Below, piece by piece: positions 44,781-54,189 of a stretch of 64,000 nucleotides of DNA. A program made the translations under genes and the position numbers. The notes below the pieces were generated by a model. The model was not told the origin of the DNA and made no database searches. It was given only the letters and a program-made list of their open reading frames with translations. Numbering within the stretch: the stretch's first letter is position 1; the number at the start of each line of letters is the position of its first letter. This stretch comes from Bradyrhizobium sp. Lineage in GTDB: Bacteria; Pseudomonadota; Alphaproteobacteria; Rhizobiales; Xanthobacteraceae. Location: contig NZ_JACRAW010000008.1 of the NCBI RefSeq assembly GCF_016213215.1, forward strand, positions 62,001 to 126,000, written 5' to 3'.

Positions 44781-46202
44781 CTAGTAGGCGTTGTCATAGA
44801 TCTTCTTCGAAAAGATCGTCATCAAGAGGATCTTCAGATCGAACGCAAGTGACCAATTGTCGATGTAGTACAGATCGTGCTCCACACGCGCTCGCATTTT
44901 TTCGAACGTATCGGTTTCGCCCCGGAGTCCGTTTACCTGTGCCCAGCCCGTAATTCCCGGCTTGACATTGTGTCGCCTCGACATGCGCGCGATTTGACCG
45001 TCATACGTTTCATTGTGCGAGACTGCGTGGGGGCGCGGCCCGACTATCGACATGTCGCCTCGGATAACATTGAGCAGCTGCGGAAGCTCGTCGATATTGG
45101 TTCGCCGCAATATCCGTCCGACGCGGGTGACCCTGGGATCGTCCCGTGTTGCCTGCCGAAACTCTCTCTCCTCGCACGAAAACATGGTCCTGAACTTCAG
45201 AACCTTGATGGGCTTGTTGTTGTATCCATGGCGGATCTGCTGAAACAGGACCGGTCCCCGCGAGTCCAGCTTAATCAGGACGGCCACGATCAACATCAAC
45301 GGCAGCAGCAACAGCCCCGCAACGGTAGCGACGATAAGGTCGAAACTGCGCTTCAACAGCACGTCCATGACCCAGCTCGGTCCTGATGCAAGCTCGAACA
45401 CCCGCGCCCGGCCGTAGAATCCGATCCGGCTGCAATGCATGAATTGCAGCATGCTGATCGGCAACAGCTGAACCCTGACCGGCATTTCGGAAACAATCTC
45501 GGCGGCACGGCTGACCGCGTCCATGCTGTCTGAGCCAAACAGTAAGAGCACGGACTCGCAGTGAAGAGTGCGACTGTCCCGCAGGATCCTCCGCAATTCC
45601 GAAGCAGATGCATCTCGGTCGAGATAATGAATCCGGCGTATCTCGTCCGGCCTTGTCGACAAGCTCTCAAGCAGCCGCATTGGTTTTTCGACACCGGGAA
45701 ATACCAGGACCAGTACGCCCGATGTCCAATGGCCGCTTTTTCGCGCAACGTCCAAGGCACGCTGTGACAAGGTTCTGACGGTGAGCTGCGCAGGCAAGGC
45801 GACAGCCAATTGCGCGAGAAACGTTCCTCTCGAATAGCTGGTACCCGCTCCGGTGAGGAACATGAAAGCGAGGAGGAATACGAAGGCCAGAGCCAATGCG
45901 AGCGCCCCTCGACTGCGCGCTTTGTGATTCCATTCGGCGCCAAGGGAGTCGTATTGCTTATCGGCCAGGCAAATGATGCCGTAGATCAGCGCCAAACCCG
46001 TGCAAATCCAGCCGTAAGCTATGGTATCTGGAAGCGCGCTCCATACCACCAGATGGTAGACAATGAAGGCGAGATAGGTCGAAATCGCGATTGCCGCCAT
46101 TTCGGCCACGGCAACCCCCAAGGCAAGCGCCCGTCGAAGGTCGCTCCTAGCCGACGTTTGAGGCGTACCAGCCATCGCCTTGGGCAAACTCGATTCGAGC
46201 AT
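44781..46202 (-). CDS. Polyprenyl-phosphate glycosylphosphotransferase (WcaJ/ExoY-like initiating enzyme)
   Basis: 473-residue membrane enzyme that moves a hexose-1-phosphate from a nucleotide sugar onto undecaprenyl phosphate, the first step of repeat-unit synthesis. It has four N-terminal helices (to about 150), a Rossmann-like central domain, a fifth helix (FDLIVATVAGLLLLPLMLIV) and the catalytic domain (VLKFRTM, DPRVTRVGRILRRTNIDELPQ, MSIVGPRPH, VKPGITGWAQVNG). The ATG at 46202 is chosen because the longer frame adds an Arg-rich non-conserved leader. It is the outermost gene of the exopolysaccharide island and divergent from an FkbM gene. Confidence 0.93.
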   Translation of the reverse strand: MLESSLPKAMAGTPQTSARSDLRRALALGVAVAEMAAIAISTYLAFIVYHLVVWSALPDTIAYGWICTGLALIYGIICLADKQYDSLGAEWNHKARSRGALALALAFVFLLAFMFLTGAGTSYSRGTFLAQLAVALPAQLTVRTLSQRALDVARKSGHWTSGVLVLVFPGVEKPMRLLESLSTRPDEIRRIHYLDRDASASELRRILRDSRTLHCESVLLLFGSDSMDAVSRAAEIVSEMPVRVQLLPISMLQFMHCSRIGFYGRARVFELASGPSWVMDVLLKRSFDLIVATVAGLLLLPLMLIVAVLIKLDSRGPVLFQQIRHGYNNKPIKVLKFRTMFSCEEREFRQATRDDPRVTRVGRILRRTNIDELPQLLNVIRGDMSIVGPRPHAVSHNETYDGQIARMSRRHNVKPGITGWAQVNGLRGETDTFEKMRARVEHDLYYIDNWSLAFDLKILLMTIFSKKIYDNAY

Positions 46203-46543
46203 TCCCCGTCTCCCGGCCGGACCAATTTCTTCCTGACACGTTCGTTCCAAGGAGAGCTGGCTGGGAAAGCAAGTGCGATGGATCTTCGGCTCACCCGCTC
46301 TGCGCACTTGTTCCACGCCGGGAACCGGAACATGCCTCTTTATCGCGCGTACATGTAGAACGGACCGACTCTCGCGCACTGGCCGATGACGAGGAGCATT
46401 GTCCCGTCTTGCCAATCAGCGAAGAACTGGGGAGCATGAACGCCTACAGACTGCCCGTCGCGACCGCGCCTGAACTCAAACACTTGCGGTTCAAGAGAGA
46501 TGGCATCCGCGATGGGTGCCCGTAAGGCTGATGGAAATCAACG
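46203..46543. other. Divergent intergenic region (341 bases)
   Basis: Between the initiating transferase and the first FkbM gene; must carry both promoters. No clear operator or gene seen; a 29-codon frame starting at 46437 has no support. Confidence 0.45.
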
Positions 46544-47347
46544 ATGGGAATTGGAGCGCAATCGCCCCGTTACCGGCGCGCCTTGTACAGACTTTTCGAG
46601 TCCAGGTATTTTCGCCGAAGAGCCAGAACGGACGACGGTGTTTTCCAGGCCTATGTTTCGCCCAGCAGCAGCCTCAGCGTACTCGACGTCCGCAAGTCGC
46701 TTGTTGATCCCGTGCATGAGCGGTTCATTCGCGAATGGGTGGGAGTCGATGACGTTGTGTGGGATATAGGCGCGAATCTGGGGTTGTTTGCGCTACCCGC
46801 CGCACTCAAGGTCCGCCGTGGCCGCGTCTATGCTTTTGAGCCGGACTTGGAACTCGCGTGGAACCTGATCCGGAGCCTCAGGCTGAGGCAGAACCGAAAC
46901 CTCAAGCTGTCCGCAATCAGCGTTGCGATTTCGAGCGAGGATGCTGCGGCTGCCTTTCAGATCTCCAGGTTCAGTCGGGCGCTCAACAAGCTGGAGTCGG
47001 TTGGCAAGTGGCGGGACGCGTTCGTTGTTCCGGAGGAAACGAGATGGGTACCGACAATGCGGATCGACACGCTCGCCAGGAGCCTGGCCGCGCCGACCGT
47101 GCTCAAGATAGATGTTGAAGGCGGGGAAATGGGGGTTCTGCACGGCGGCGCGCAGACGATTGCGACGATTCGCCCCAACATTCTCATCGAGTGCGCAAGC
47201 GAACTCCAGGATCCGATGGCGGCGTTCTTTGAAACGCATCGCTATGTATTGTTGGACGGTGAGGCCGAAGCACGGTCTCCCTTGCAACGCCCCGTTTGGA
47301 ATACGATTGCAATTCCAAACGAGAAGATCGCGGCGGCACGTCTGTAA
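46544..47347 (+). CDS. FkbM family methyltransferase
   Basis: 267-residue SAM-dependent methyltransferase. The SAM site is VVWDIGANLGLFALPAAL with the acidic EPDLELAWNL; the later LKIDVEGGEMGVLHGG and PNILIECASE are FkbM hallmarks. FkbM proteins O-methylate sugars in surface glycans and antibiotics. The N-terminus is basic (RYRRALYRLFESRYFRRRAR). The ribosome binding site is weak. It is the only plus-strand gene in the left part of the island and converges on an acyltransferase. Confidence 0.88.
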   Translation: MGIGAQSPRYRRALYRLFESRYFRRRARTDDGVFQAYVSPSSSLSVLDVRKSLVDPVHERFIREWVGVDDVVWDIGANLGLFALPAALKVRRGRVYAFEPDLELAWNLIRSLRLRQNRNLKLSAISVAISSEDAAAAFQISRFSRALNKLESVGKWRDAFVVPEETRWVPTMRIDTLARSLAAPTVLKIDVEGGEMGVLHGGAQTIATIRPNILIECASELQDPMAAFFETHRYVLLDGEAEARSPLQRPVWNTIAIPNEKIAAARL

Positions 47348-47441
47348 CGATTGGTTCATCCAGCTCCGCCGTGCCGGTCCGATCTCCACCGTCGACGCAA
47401 CCTCAGCCGCCTGAGGCTCGACCTGAACGCACCCCTGTGCT

Positions 47442-48680
47442 TCACCCGGCGGGCGGACCGTGCGGCGGCTCTCGGCTCACGCCGAACCGCTCCTGATCGG
47501 GACGGGCAACCACGGCAGCGCCCCCGGCCTGAGGCGCGCCGCCTCTCCGCTGAGCGTCCATTTCGAGCCGGTCCATCTCGGGACCCGCTATTGCGATCCG
47601 CTGCATGATCTCCGCGCCTGCGGAGCTGCGCATTCCGAAGAAGCGACGGATCATCTCTCGCGCCGGTTCCTCGACAACAACGAACGTGGCAATCGAAAGC
47701 AAGGTGACCATCGGATAGTAGGCAATCACGGTGAGCTTGGTTCGGCCGTCGAACACGGACGTGAACAGGTCATGCGCAGGCTCCTGCAGCAGGTATAGCG
47801 AGTAGCTCGCGCCCCCGAGCAAGACAACGAGCCGCGTTGAGAGCAAACGCCGGATCCGGCTTTCGGCGCTCCAGAATACGGATGCGATGAGCAGCCCCAT
47901 AAGAACCCCGAACGGACCGGGCACGGTCCCGTTTGGAAGCACAGCCAAACACCCAAGCGTGGCAAAGGTGATCGCCGGCAAAACGGGCGCGCGGCCGAGA
48001 CTCTGCAATCTCCCTCGCGTGCAGAGCACGCCGAGCGAGACGCCGAGCAGAAATTCCGGGAGACGCAAGAGCGGCAACGGCACCCAGCCCAGCCCGGCCG
48101 GCGCGGAGCGCTCAAAACTATGCGCAGGTGTCTGACCTATCACGATAATGCTCGCAAGCAGGCAGACAGCAATGCCCAGCTTTTTGTCTGAGGCGCTCGC
48201 TGCCAGCGCGAGAGCCAACGGAAAGCTGATATAGAAGAGTGCCTCGACCGAGAGGGTCCATGCGGGCGTATTCCAATACTGGATGCTGGCAGTGTACGGA
48301 ACCCAGGCCTGCAGAAGCACGAATTGAGGAATAGCGCCCATCGACACCGACTCGACGTACCTGCTTCCGATAGAGAAGCTTGCGAGAAGCGCCAGGATGT
48401 ACACGGGGTATATACGTGCGAACCGTGCCAGAAAGAATGCCTTCTTGGCCGACCATGTCGTCAGCGGGCTGCGATAATTGTAGGCGAGTATGAAGCCTGA
48501 CAGCACGAAAAAGAAGCTCACACCAAGATATCCGTTGCTGAGAATTTTGCCTATTGGCCACGGTACGCCGACCGAGTTGGCGAAGGTCGATCCGTAGTGG
48601 AACACCACGACAAAATAGGCAGCAATGGCGCGAAGACCGGTGAGCGCCGAAACGAGCCCACGTTCTTGTCTCTTGTCCAT
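47442..48680 (-). CDS. Acyltransferase 3 family protein (exopolysaccharide O-acyltransferase)
   Basis: 412-residue integral membrane acyltransferase with about ten helices: ALTGLRAIAAYFVVVFHYG, GYLGVSFFFVLSGFILAY, RFARIYPVYILALLA and WTLSVEALFYISFPL are family motifs. Unlike the acyltransferase at 31-33 kb it has no SGNH domain; instead a short charged, Gly/Pro-rich cytoplasmic tail. The ATG at 48680 has GAGGGA at good spacing; an ATG two codons upstream is too close to that site. It likely adds acetyl or similar groups to the polymer or its lipid-linked unit. Confidence 0.9.
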   Translation of the reverse strand: MDKRQERGLVSALTGLRAIAAYFVVVFHYGSTFANSVGVPWPIGKILSNGYLGVSFFFVLSGFILAYNYRSPLTTWSAKKAFFLARFARIYPVYILALLASFSIGSRYVESVSMGAIPQFVLLQAWVPYTASIQYWNTPAWTLSVEALFYISFPLALALAASASDKKLGIAVCLLASIIVIGQTPAHSFERSAPAGLGWVPLPLLRLPEFLLGVSLGVLCTRGRLQSLGRAPVLPAITFATLGCLAVLPNGTVPGPFGVLMGLLIASVFWSAESRIRRLLSTRLVVLLGGASYSLYLLQEPAHDLFTSVFDGRTKLTVIAYYPMVTLLSIATFVVVEEPAREMIRRFFGMRSSAGAEIMQRIAIAGPEMDRLEMDAQRRGGAPQAGGAAVVARPDQERFGVSREPPHGPPAG

Positions 48681-48713
48681 CACCATCCCTCGAGCACAGG
48701 ACGAAGCGTGGCT

Positions 48714-49517
48714 CTATTTCACGGCGGTCACCAAGAGGTACAAGCCGTGCCGCTTGAACACTCTGCGGATGAGCCAGCGAGGCCATAGCTTCTTTGCAAT
48801 GCTGAGGAGCGGGCCGCGGTGCCGTCGGCCGACCTCACTCTGCAGCAGATCCCCATAGTTCACTTGTATGGCGATGCGAACGTCGGAAAAATGGTGAAAG
48901 AGTTGTCGTGCTTCGTCGACCGTGTAGGCTTTGGTCCCCGGACTTTCCAGGAAGTTCGCATAGATATATTCCAGCCCCCGCCAAGGCCGCCCTCGCATCA
49001 GGCCGTAGCGCATCCAGAGCATATAGCCGGTCAGCGACCACTTGTGATAAATCATGATCTTGGCGATTCCACCGGGCCGCAGCACGCGGTAGGCCTCCTG
49101 AACTGCCTGCGGCGTATTTGGCGTGTGATGCATTACGCCCCACGAATAGACGATGTCGACGCAGTCAGAGGCCAGCGGCAGACGTTCACAGTCGGCCAGG
49201 ATCAGGTTTGACTTCGAATTGAACAAATCGAACCGCTCGCGCGTGTAGGCAACGGAACGCCAGCTCAGGTCTGTGCCGAGCAGGAGTCTCGGATGCGCTC
49301 GCGCCCACTGCCGATGGTCGCACCCCATGCCGACGCCGATCTCGAGCACGACCCGATCCGCGGCCGTGGCGAAGTCGGCGAAAGCCGGTATGAAGGGCTC
49401 AAACTGGTAACGCGACCTTTCCTCGGTAAGGAAACGCGACTTCGCGTCCGATCCGACAGCCCAGAATTCGCCAGCAGAGCCTTTGTCCCAGAAGCTGCGA
49501 ACGTCGCTCTTGAGCAT
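48714..49517 (-). CDS. Class I SAM-dependent methyltransferase
   Basis: 267-residue methyltransferase with motif I VVLEIGVGMGCDHRQWA, motif II LILADCERLPL and post-motif segments VYSWGVMHHTPNTPQAV and YRVLRPGGIAKIMIYHK. It has a basic C-terminus (WPRWLIRRVFKRHG). The ATG at 49517 (MLKSDVRSFWDKG) is used; an alternative TTG at 49562 directly follows the stop of the upstream FkbM gene. Located in the exopolysaccharide island, so a sugar or lipid-linked intermediate is a likely substrate. Confidence 0.87.
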   Translation of the reverse strand: MLKSDVRSFWDKGSAGEFWAVGSDAKSRFLTEERSRYQFEPFIPAFADFATAADRVVLEIGVGMGCDHRQWARAHPRLLLGTDLSWRSVAYTRERFDLFNSKSNLILADCERLPLASDCVDIVYSWGVMHHTPNTPQAVQEAYRVLRPGGIAKIMIYHKWSLTGYMLWMRYGLMRGRPWRGLEYIYANFLESPGTKAYTVDEARQLFHHFSDVRIAIQVNYGDLLQSEVGRRHRGPLLSIAKKLWPRWLIRRVFKRHGLYLLVTAVK

Positions 49518-49562
49518 GTCGGGCGCGCTCCCGGCGCGATTGGGGAAGAGCCGCTGCTTCAA

Positions 49563-50300
49563 CTACGCCGCCCGGACCGCGGCCATCGATCTCAACGATT
49601 GGAAAAGGAAATCGGCTATCACAGGGCCCTCCTCCGCATCATAGTGCTGGTTGAAAGTGCCTCGGAGCGCGAAGCCAAGCTCCCCCAACCGGCGCAGAAT
49701 CTCGTGAGCGAGCGCCTGACGCGCATACAACTCGACATAGCAGCATTCGACGTACAGATAATCGATGAGGGGCAACGCCTCACGACATCCATTTATGACC
49801 TGTAGCTCATAACCCTGAACATCAATCTTGAGCAGGCAGGGCGCACGTATGCGCTCAAGGGGCAGAAATTCGTTGAGTCGGCCGACGCGAACCGTCTCCT
49901 CTCCTGTTTCTCGCGAGCCGAATATCTCCGATTGCTTGTGCGCCTTCAGGATCGACGACGAGGCGTGATGATCGTTCGCAACAAACATTTTAGTTTCGCC
50001 CGAAGCCTCGCCGATGCCCACCTGGAAGAGATGCACATTTGCCTGATCAGCAAATAGCGCGCGGAACCGCTCAGCAGGACGCTGGAGGGGTTCGAATGCA
50101 TAAATGGTCGCCGTGGGGTAGAGACATCGGGCAAGCAGCGAAAACTGGCCTCTGTTGGCGCCGATGTCGAGCACTGTCCTTATGTTCAACCCCTTCAGCG
50201 CCAGTTTGTGTTCTATGGTCGGAGCTATCCCGTGTCGCAGTCCGCTCCAATACCTCGGGTTTGATAGTGTTTGCAGCAGTTTGCTTGCCTTCTTCAGCAT
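49563..50300 (-). CDS. FkbM family methyltransferase
   Basis: 245-residue FkbM methyltransferase, second in the island. Motifs: VLDIGANRGQFSLLARCL, YAFEPLQRPAERF, LLKIDVQGYELQVINGC, YLYVECCYVELYA. The ATG at 50300 (MLKKASKLLQ) follows AGGA; a GTG four codons earlier is possible. It abuts the next methyltransferase gene, so both are probably cotranscribed. Confidence 0.88.
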   Translation of the reverse strand: MLKKASKLLQTLSNPRYWSGLRHGIAPTIEHKLALKGLNIRTVLDIGANRGQFSLLARCLYPTATIYAFEPLQRPAERFRALFADQANVHLFQVGIGEASGETKMFVANDHHASSSILKAHKQSEIFGSRETGEETVRVGRLNEFLPLERIRAPCLLKIDVQGYELQVINGCREALPLIDYLYVECCYVELYARQALAHEILRRLGELGFALRGTFNQHYDAEEGPVIADFLFQSLRSMAAVRAA

Positions 50301-50831
50301 AAGTCCTGCCACCTCTGTTGCCGTTCAAACATCACGTCGACAGGAAGATTGCAGGCACGCGAGAGACTCTACGCACGAACTGACCGAGGATTCGCGCTGG
50401 ACCGGCTGTTCGCTCGTCACCGTGCTGACCCTCCCGCCCCACGCTAATCCGCAACGGGTGGTCAGGACCGAAAACGGAGGCGATTGATAACTTTGTCGTT
50501 GGAAGGATCGTGGAGCCAACGCCTGTTCCCCATGGAGGACCTCGCGCATTGGGAACACGCCGGCCGCCAAGGAGTTCCGGACAGCGCGCACAAAAACGCA
50601 AGTGCAACCGCGCCGGTCAAGACGGTCCACGCCTGGGCAACTACCAGCTCCCTCCCGGTATGGTGCCGTTCACCGGCCCGACTGTCCGCCAACGAAGTTT
50701 CCGCAGGCGCCCGCTGAAGTGCAGCCCCGAGGCTCCGGACAGGGCTGCCGAGGGATCTTCGCCCCGATCACGAACTGGCGGCTGGCTGATGACGACACTC
50801 TCGGACTCCCTGCGCCGATTCCGGCCTGCAG
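50301..50831. other. Gap without a recognised gene (531 bases)
   Basis: Between the flippase end and the FkbM start on the same strand. Frames on both strands (up to 178 codons on the plus strand) are Arg/Pro/Ser-rich and overlap the flippase; none is supported. Confidence 0.5.
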
Positions 50832-52121
50832 TCAGGCTGGCCGACGCGATTTTGCCCGGCTCGGTCCGAGATAGCGTAAGAAAAGCGGAACGTGCAGGAC
50901 CGCGCCGATCCCGTACACCAGAACATACACGCCAAGAAACAGCGGGAACGACCATGCCCATAGGTAACTCACGAGAGCAACCGTGCCGAGTGCGCTCACA
51001 ACGGCGACGTACAGCTTTGCCATGGGTTCGAATAAGCCTGAATTGATGAGTATCGCCTCGAGCGTGAGCTGAATGAGTTCCAGGAAGAGCATTGCCACCA
51101 TCATCAACACGATCGCCTGGCTAATCTCCACTTTTCCGTTGAGGAGTGCTGGAAAGATCCAGTTCGATCCAGCCAACAAACAGATCGCTCCAACCAGGAA
51201 GATGACGAACTGAAAGGCCATGACCTTCGCGACCGATGACATCAAATCTCGCGTTCTGCCCTCGTGCACTGCCCGTGTCTGCATTGGCAGGAACGCATCT
51301 CCTGCCACTCGGTATGCCGTCGCACCAAAGCGGCCGACCTTGTAAAACGTATCGAATACAACCAGAGCATTCGTGGGAAACGACATTGCTGGAATTATGA
51401 AATAGGGAAAGATATAGATGGTGAATGCACTGACGTTGAAAGCAGCGACCGCCTTCACGCTGGCCAGCCGATCACGATACAAGCGAACCACGGCCGCGCC
51501 GATCGACTCTTTGCCGGCGCCGAATTTACGAAATAGGCGGCGCCCGTAAAACGCCGCGACCAGAAAGCAGCCCCCCCAAACGACGTTTATCGCGATCAGA
51601 TATTGTCGGACCTCAAGCCCGGTCAGAAGGCTTACCAGAAATCCGGTCACCAGCGACCGGCGTATCAACTCGATGATTTCGAAAGGGACATAAAGGTCGA
51701 CCGCATTCGCAGCGGTCCTGACGATGTTCCACGGCAACAGCAGCAGCCAGAATAGCAAGTACAGGATCAGATTTAGCGGCGCACCATGGTTTTCAATGAC
51801 GTCGGCCACGATCAGTGCGCTGACGACGAAAAGCACCAGCAGGACTACGGCGCAGTAGGTAAGAAGCGCCGCCAATGCTTCTTCAAACGCGGCCCCAAGA
51901 TGATGACCACCCAAATACGCCTGCCGCATATTGACGTAGATTAGATTTGAACAGCCAAGATCGGCCAAACTCGAATAACCGCCTATGGCGGAAATCAGAA
52001 TATAGGCGGCAAAAACATCCGGTGAGAGAATCCGCAGGAAAACGTACGTGGTGAGAATCCCGAACACGAGTTGGAAAGCGGTGTTCGACGCCTTTAGTGC
52101 GAGATAGCTATGGAGGTTCAT
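50832..52121 (-). CDS. Polysaccharide flippase (Wzx/MATE-like membrane protein)
   Basis: 429-residue polytopic membrane protein with about 12 helices and an N-terminus typical of oligosaccharide flippases (LALKASNTAFQLVFGILTTYVFLRILSP, ADLGCSNLIYVNM). It probably moves the lipid-linked repeat unit across the inner membrane. The ATG at 52121 (MNLHSYLALK) is chosen; the upstream part of the frame is not conserved. It is divergent from the GMC oxidoreductase gene across about 480 bases. Confidence 0.82.
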   Translation of the reverse strand: MNLHSYLALKASNTAFQLVFGILTTYVFLRILSPDVFAAYILISAIGGYSSLADLGCSNLIYVNMRQAYLGGHHLGAAFEEALAALLTYCAVVLLVLFVVSALIVADVIENHGAPLNLILYLLFWLLLLPWNIVRTAANAVDLYVPFEIIELIRRSLVTGFLVSLLTGLEVRQYLIAINVVWGGCFLVAAFYGRRLFRKFGAGKESIGAAVVRLYRDRLASVKAVAAFNVSAFTIYIFPYFIIPAMSFPTNALVVFDTFYKVGRFGATAYRVAGDAFLPMQTRAVHEGRTRDLMSSVAKVMAFQFVIFLVGAICLLAGSNWIFPALLNGKVEISQAIVLMMVAMLFLELIQLTLEAILINSGLFEPMAKLYVAVVSALGTVALVSYLWAWSFPLFLGVYVLVYGIGAVLHVPLFLRYLGPSRAKSRRPA

Positions 52122-52605
52122 CGTCACGTTCCGGCCGGGGTCTGCCGAGGAGCGCACAGTCGGAATCTGGCCGCAAGGTACACGCACATCGCCGCATCAT
52201 ACCGCTCGCCGGTCGCCAGTCGACCGGCGCCGCCAGTTCCCGTCCCGCCGCAGCGACCAGTCCTGCCCTGAACGGGAGCCCGATTGTTCTTTCGCATCGC
52301 AATGGAACTATCATGGGCGCCGGAGGTTCATTTTGGTCGGCGCCACAGATGCTCCCGACCGGGCAGCGTAGGGGTGGAGCGAAGTCGTGCGGACAATCGC
52401 TTGCACATTGGGATCTATTGCCGTCCGGTGTTCATTTTCGTCGCCGCCGGCTAACCCCGATCATCGGTGAGCGCAACATGCTCCCTGCCCGCGCTCGCAG
52501 AGTCGGCTTGCGCCCGGACCAGTGGTGGGATCCAGATCGTTCGACCGCCCGCCTCGTACGCATCGATCGCACACGCCGGCGCTCACGCCCGGGGAGGCCG
52601 CTGGC
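52122..52605. other. Divergent intergenic region (484 bases)
   Basis: Between the flippase and the GMC oxidoreductase genes. Open frames exist but are not supported. It should hold promoters for both directions; I could not place them. Confidence 0.45.
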
Positions 52606-54189
52606 GTGATCCTGGAATTTGACCAGATATGTGTCGGGGAGTTGCCTTCCTGTGACATCGTTGTTATCGGCGGCGGCCCGATCGGAATTGTCGTAGCCGT
52701 TCAGCTGGCGCGATCCGGGCACGAGGTCGTCGTGCTCGAGTCCGGCGGAAGAACGGTGGAGCCGGCCGCGCAAAAGCTGAACGCCGCAATCAATGACGGG
52801 CGTCCCCACAACGGGCTTTCACAGGCCCGCATTCGCGTGCTCGGCGGAAACAGTATCGTCTGGGGTGGAACGTTGATGCCTTACACCCCGATCGATTTCG
52901 CGCAACGCCAATGGGTCGAGAACAGCGGATGGCCACTGAAGTTCGAGGATCTCGCGCCCTATTATGACCGTGCGGCCAAGTTACTCGGGATCAAGCCCGG
53001 CATCGGCCGCGACACGGAAGTCTGGAAGCAGACCGGCTTCGCCCCTCCGGTTCTTGATGACGCCATCGAGGTCGTGCTCACGCGATCCCTGCGCGAGAGA
53101 AACCTGGCGCGACTGTTTCGGAAGGACCTCACGACACGTTCGAACCTGAAGCTGATGCTTCATGCAGTGGCCAGCGAGCTCGTCTTTGACGAGGGGACAA
53201 ATCACGTCAAGACGGTCGTGATGAAATCGATCAATGGGCAGCCAGCCCGGGTATCGGCAAGGCACGTCGTGATCGCCTGTGGAACGGTCGAGGCCAACCG
53301 GTTGTTGCTGATTTCCGCGCAGAACGATCGACAAGCTCCCTGGGGCCGCAATAGGTGGCTTGGATGTTGTTTTCAGGACCATCTGGAAATCAGCGCAGCC
53401 CGGCTACTTCGCAAGAAGACCGAGAGCTTCGACGGCATCTTTGACTCCATCCTGCTCGGCGGCCAGAAGTATCAGCCGAAAATGCGTTTGTCAGAGCGCG
53501 TGCAAGAGGCGGAACGGCTGCTCAACATCAGCGGTGTTTTGCAGTTTGACTCTTCGTTGCAGCACCATATCGATAACGTAAAGCTGTTCGTCTCGTCCGC
53601 GCTCCGCGGAGCAGTCCCGCCAAATTTGAAAGCGGTTCCGGGTCATAGCCTTGCGTTGCTTAGGATCTGGGGTCCGCTGATCCGCCGCTATTTCCGAGAG
53701 CACAGGATCTTCAATCATTCCGACATGGGCATTCGACTGCTCGTAAATTGCGAGCAGGTGCCCCTCCGCGAAAGTGCGATCAGGCTGGATAGCGAGCGGC
53801 GTGATGCCTTGGGGATGCCCGTGGTGCGCCTCGACTGGCGAATTGATGGGCGGGAACTCCATACCATAGCCCGGTTCTGCGAGATCGTTCGGGATGCCCT
53901 GACGAGAACGGGCATCGCAGACATGCAGCTTCATCCGAAGATCGGTGCGCGCGACATCTCACTGCTGGATGAATGCGTCGACAGCTATCACCAATGCGGC
54001 GGGCTTCGAATGGCACCAACGTTCGACGGCGGGGTCGTGGATCCACATCTTCGGGTTCACGGCACCGCTAACCTTCATGTAGCGGGCGCCGCCACCTTTC
54101 CCACATCGGGATATGCAAACTGCACCTACACCGCCTTGGCGCTCGCCCTTCGCTTGTGCGACCGGCTGACGAGTCACCGAAATGCATAA
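52606..54189 (+). CDS. GMC-family FAD-dependent oxidoreductase
   Basis: 527-residue flavoprotein. The FAD-binding Rossmann motif CDIVVIGGGPIGIVVAVQLARSG lies at about residues 16-40, RIRVLGGNSIVWGGTLMPY is the GMC signature 1 region, HQCGGLRM holds the likely catalytic His, and FPTSGYANCTYTALALALRL is the GMC C-terminus. A GTG at 52606 is taken as the start because GGGGAGG precedes it by eight bases; the ATG 28 codons upstream gives a non-conserved Arg-rich leader. It overlaps the aldo/keto reductase gene by 8 bases, so the two likely act on the same sugar or polyol. Confidence 0.87.
   Translation: MILEFDQICVGELPSCDIVVIGGGPIGIVVAVQLARSGHEVVVLESGGRTVEPAAQKLNAAINDGRPHNGLSQARIRVLGGNSIVWGGTLMPYTPIDFAQRQWVENSGWPLKFEDLAPYYDRAAKLLGIKPGIGRDTEVWKQTGFAPPVLDDAIEVVLTRSLRERNLARLFRKDLTTRSNLKLMLHAVASELVFDEGTNHVKTVVMKSINGQPARVSARHVVIACGTVEANRLLLISAQNDRQAPWGRNRWLGCCFQDHLEISAARLLRKKTESFDGIFDSILLGGQKYQPKMRLSERVQEAERLLNISGVLQFDSSLQHHIDNVKLFVSSALRGAVPPNLKAVPGHSLALLRIWGPLIRRYFREHRIFNHSDMGIRLLVNCEQVPLRESAIRLDSERRDALGMPVVRLDWRIDGRELHTIARFCEIVRDALTRTGIADMQLHPKIGARDISLLDECVDSYHQCGGLRMAPTFDGGVVDPHLRVHGTANLHVAGAATFPTSGYANCTYTALALALRLCDRLTSHRNA

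Noticed and set aside
46437..46526. 29-codon frame starting MNAYRLPVATAPELK before the first FkbM gene
   Set aside because: Too short, no ribosome binding site, no support beyond a start and stop.
47401..47416. CCTCAG-CCGC-CTGAGG hairpin between convergent genes
   Set aside because: Perfect 6-base stem but no T-run on either strand; too short to call a terminator.
50510..51046. 178-codon plus-strand frame overlapping the flippase end
   Set aside because: Pro/Arg/Ser-rich; overlaps a real gene on the other strand and has no motif.
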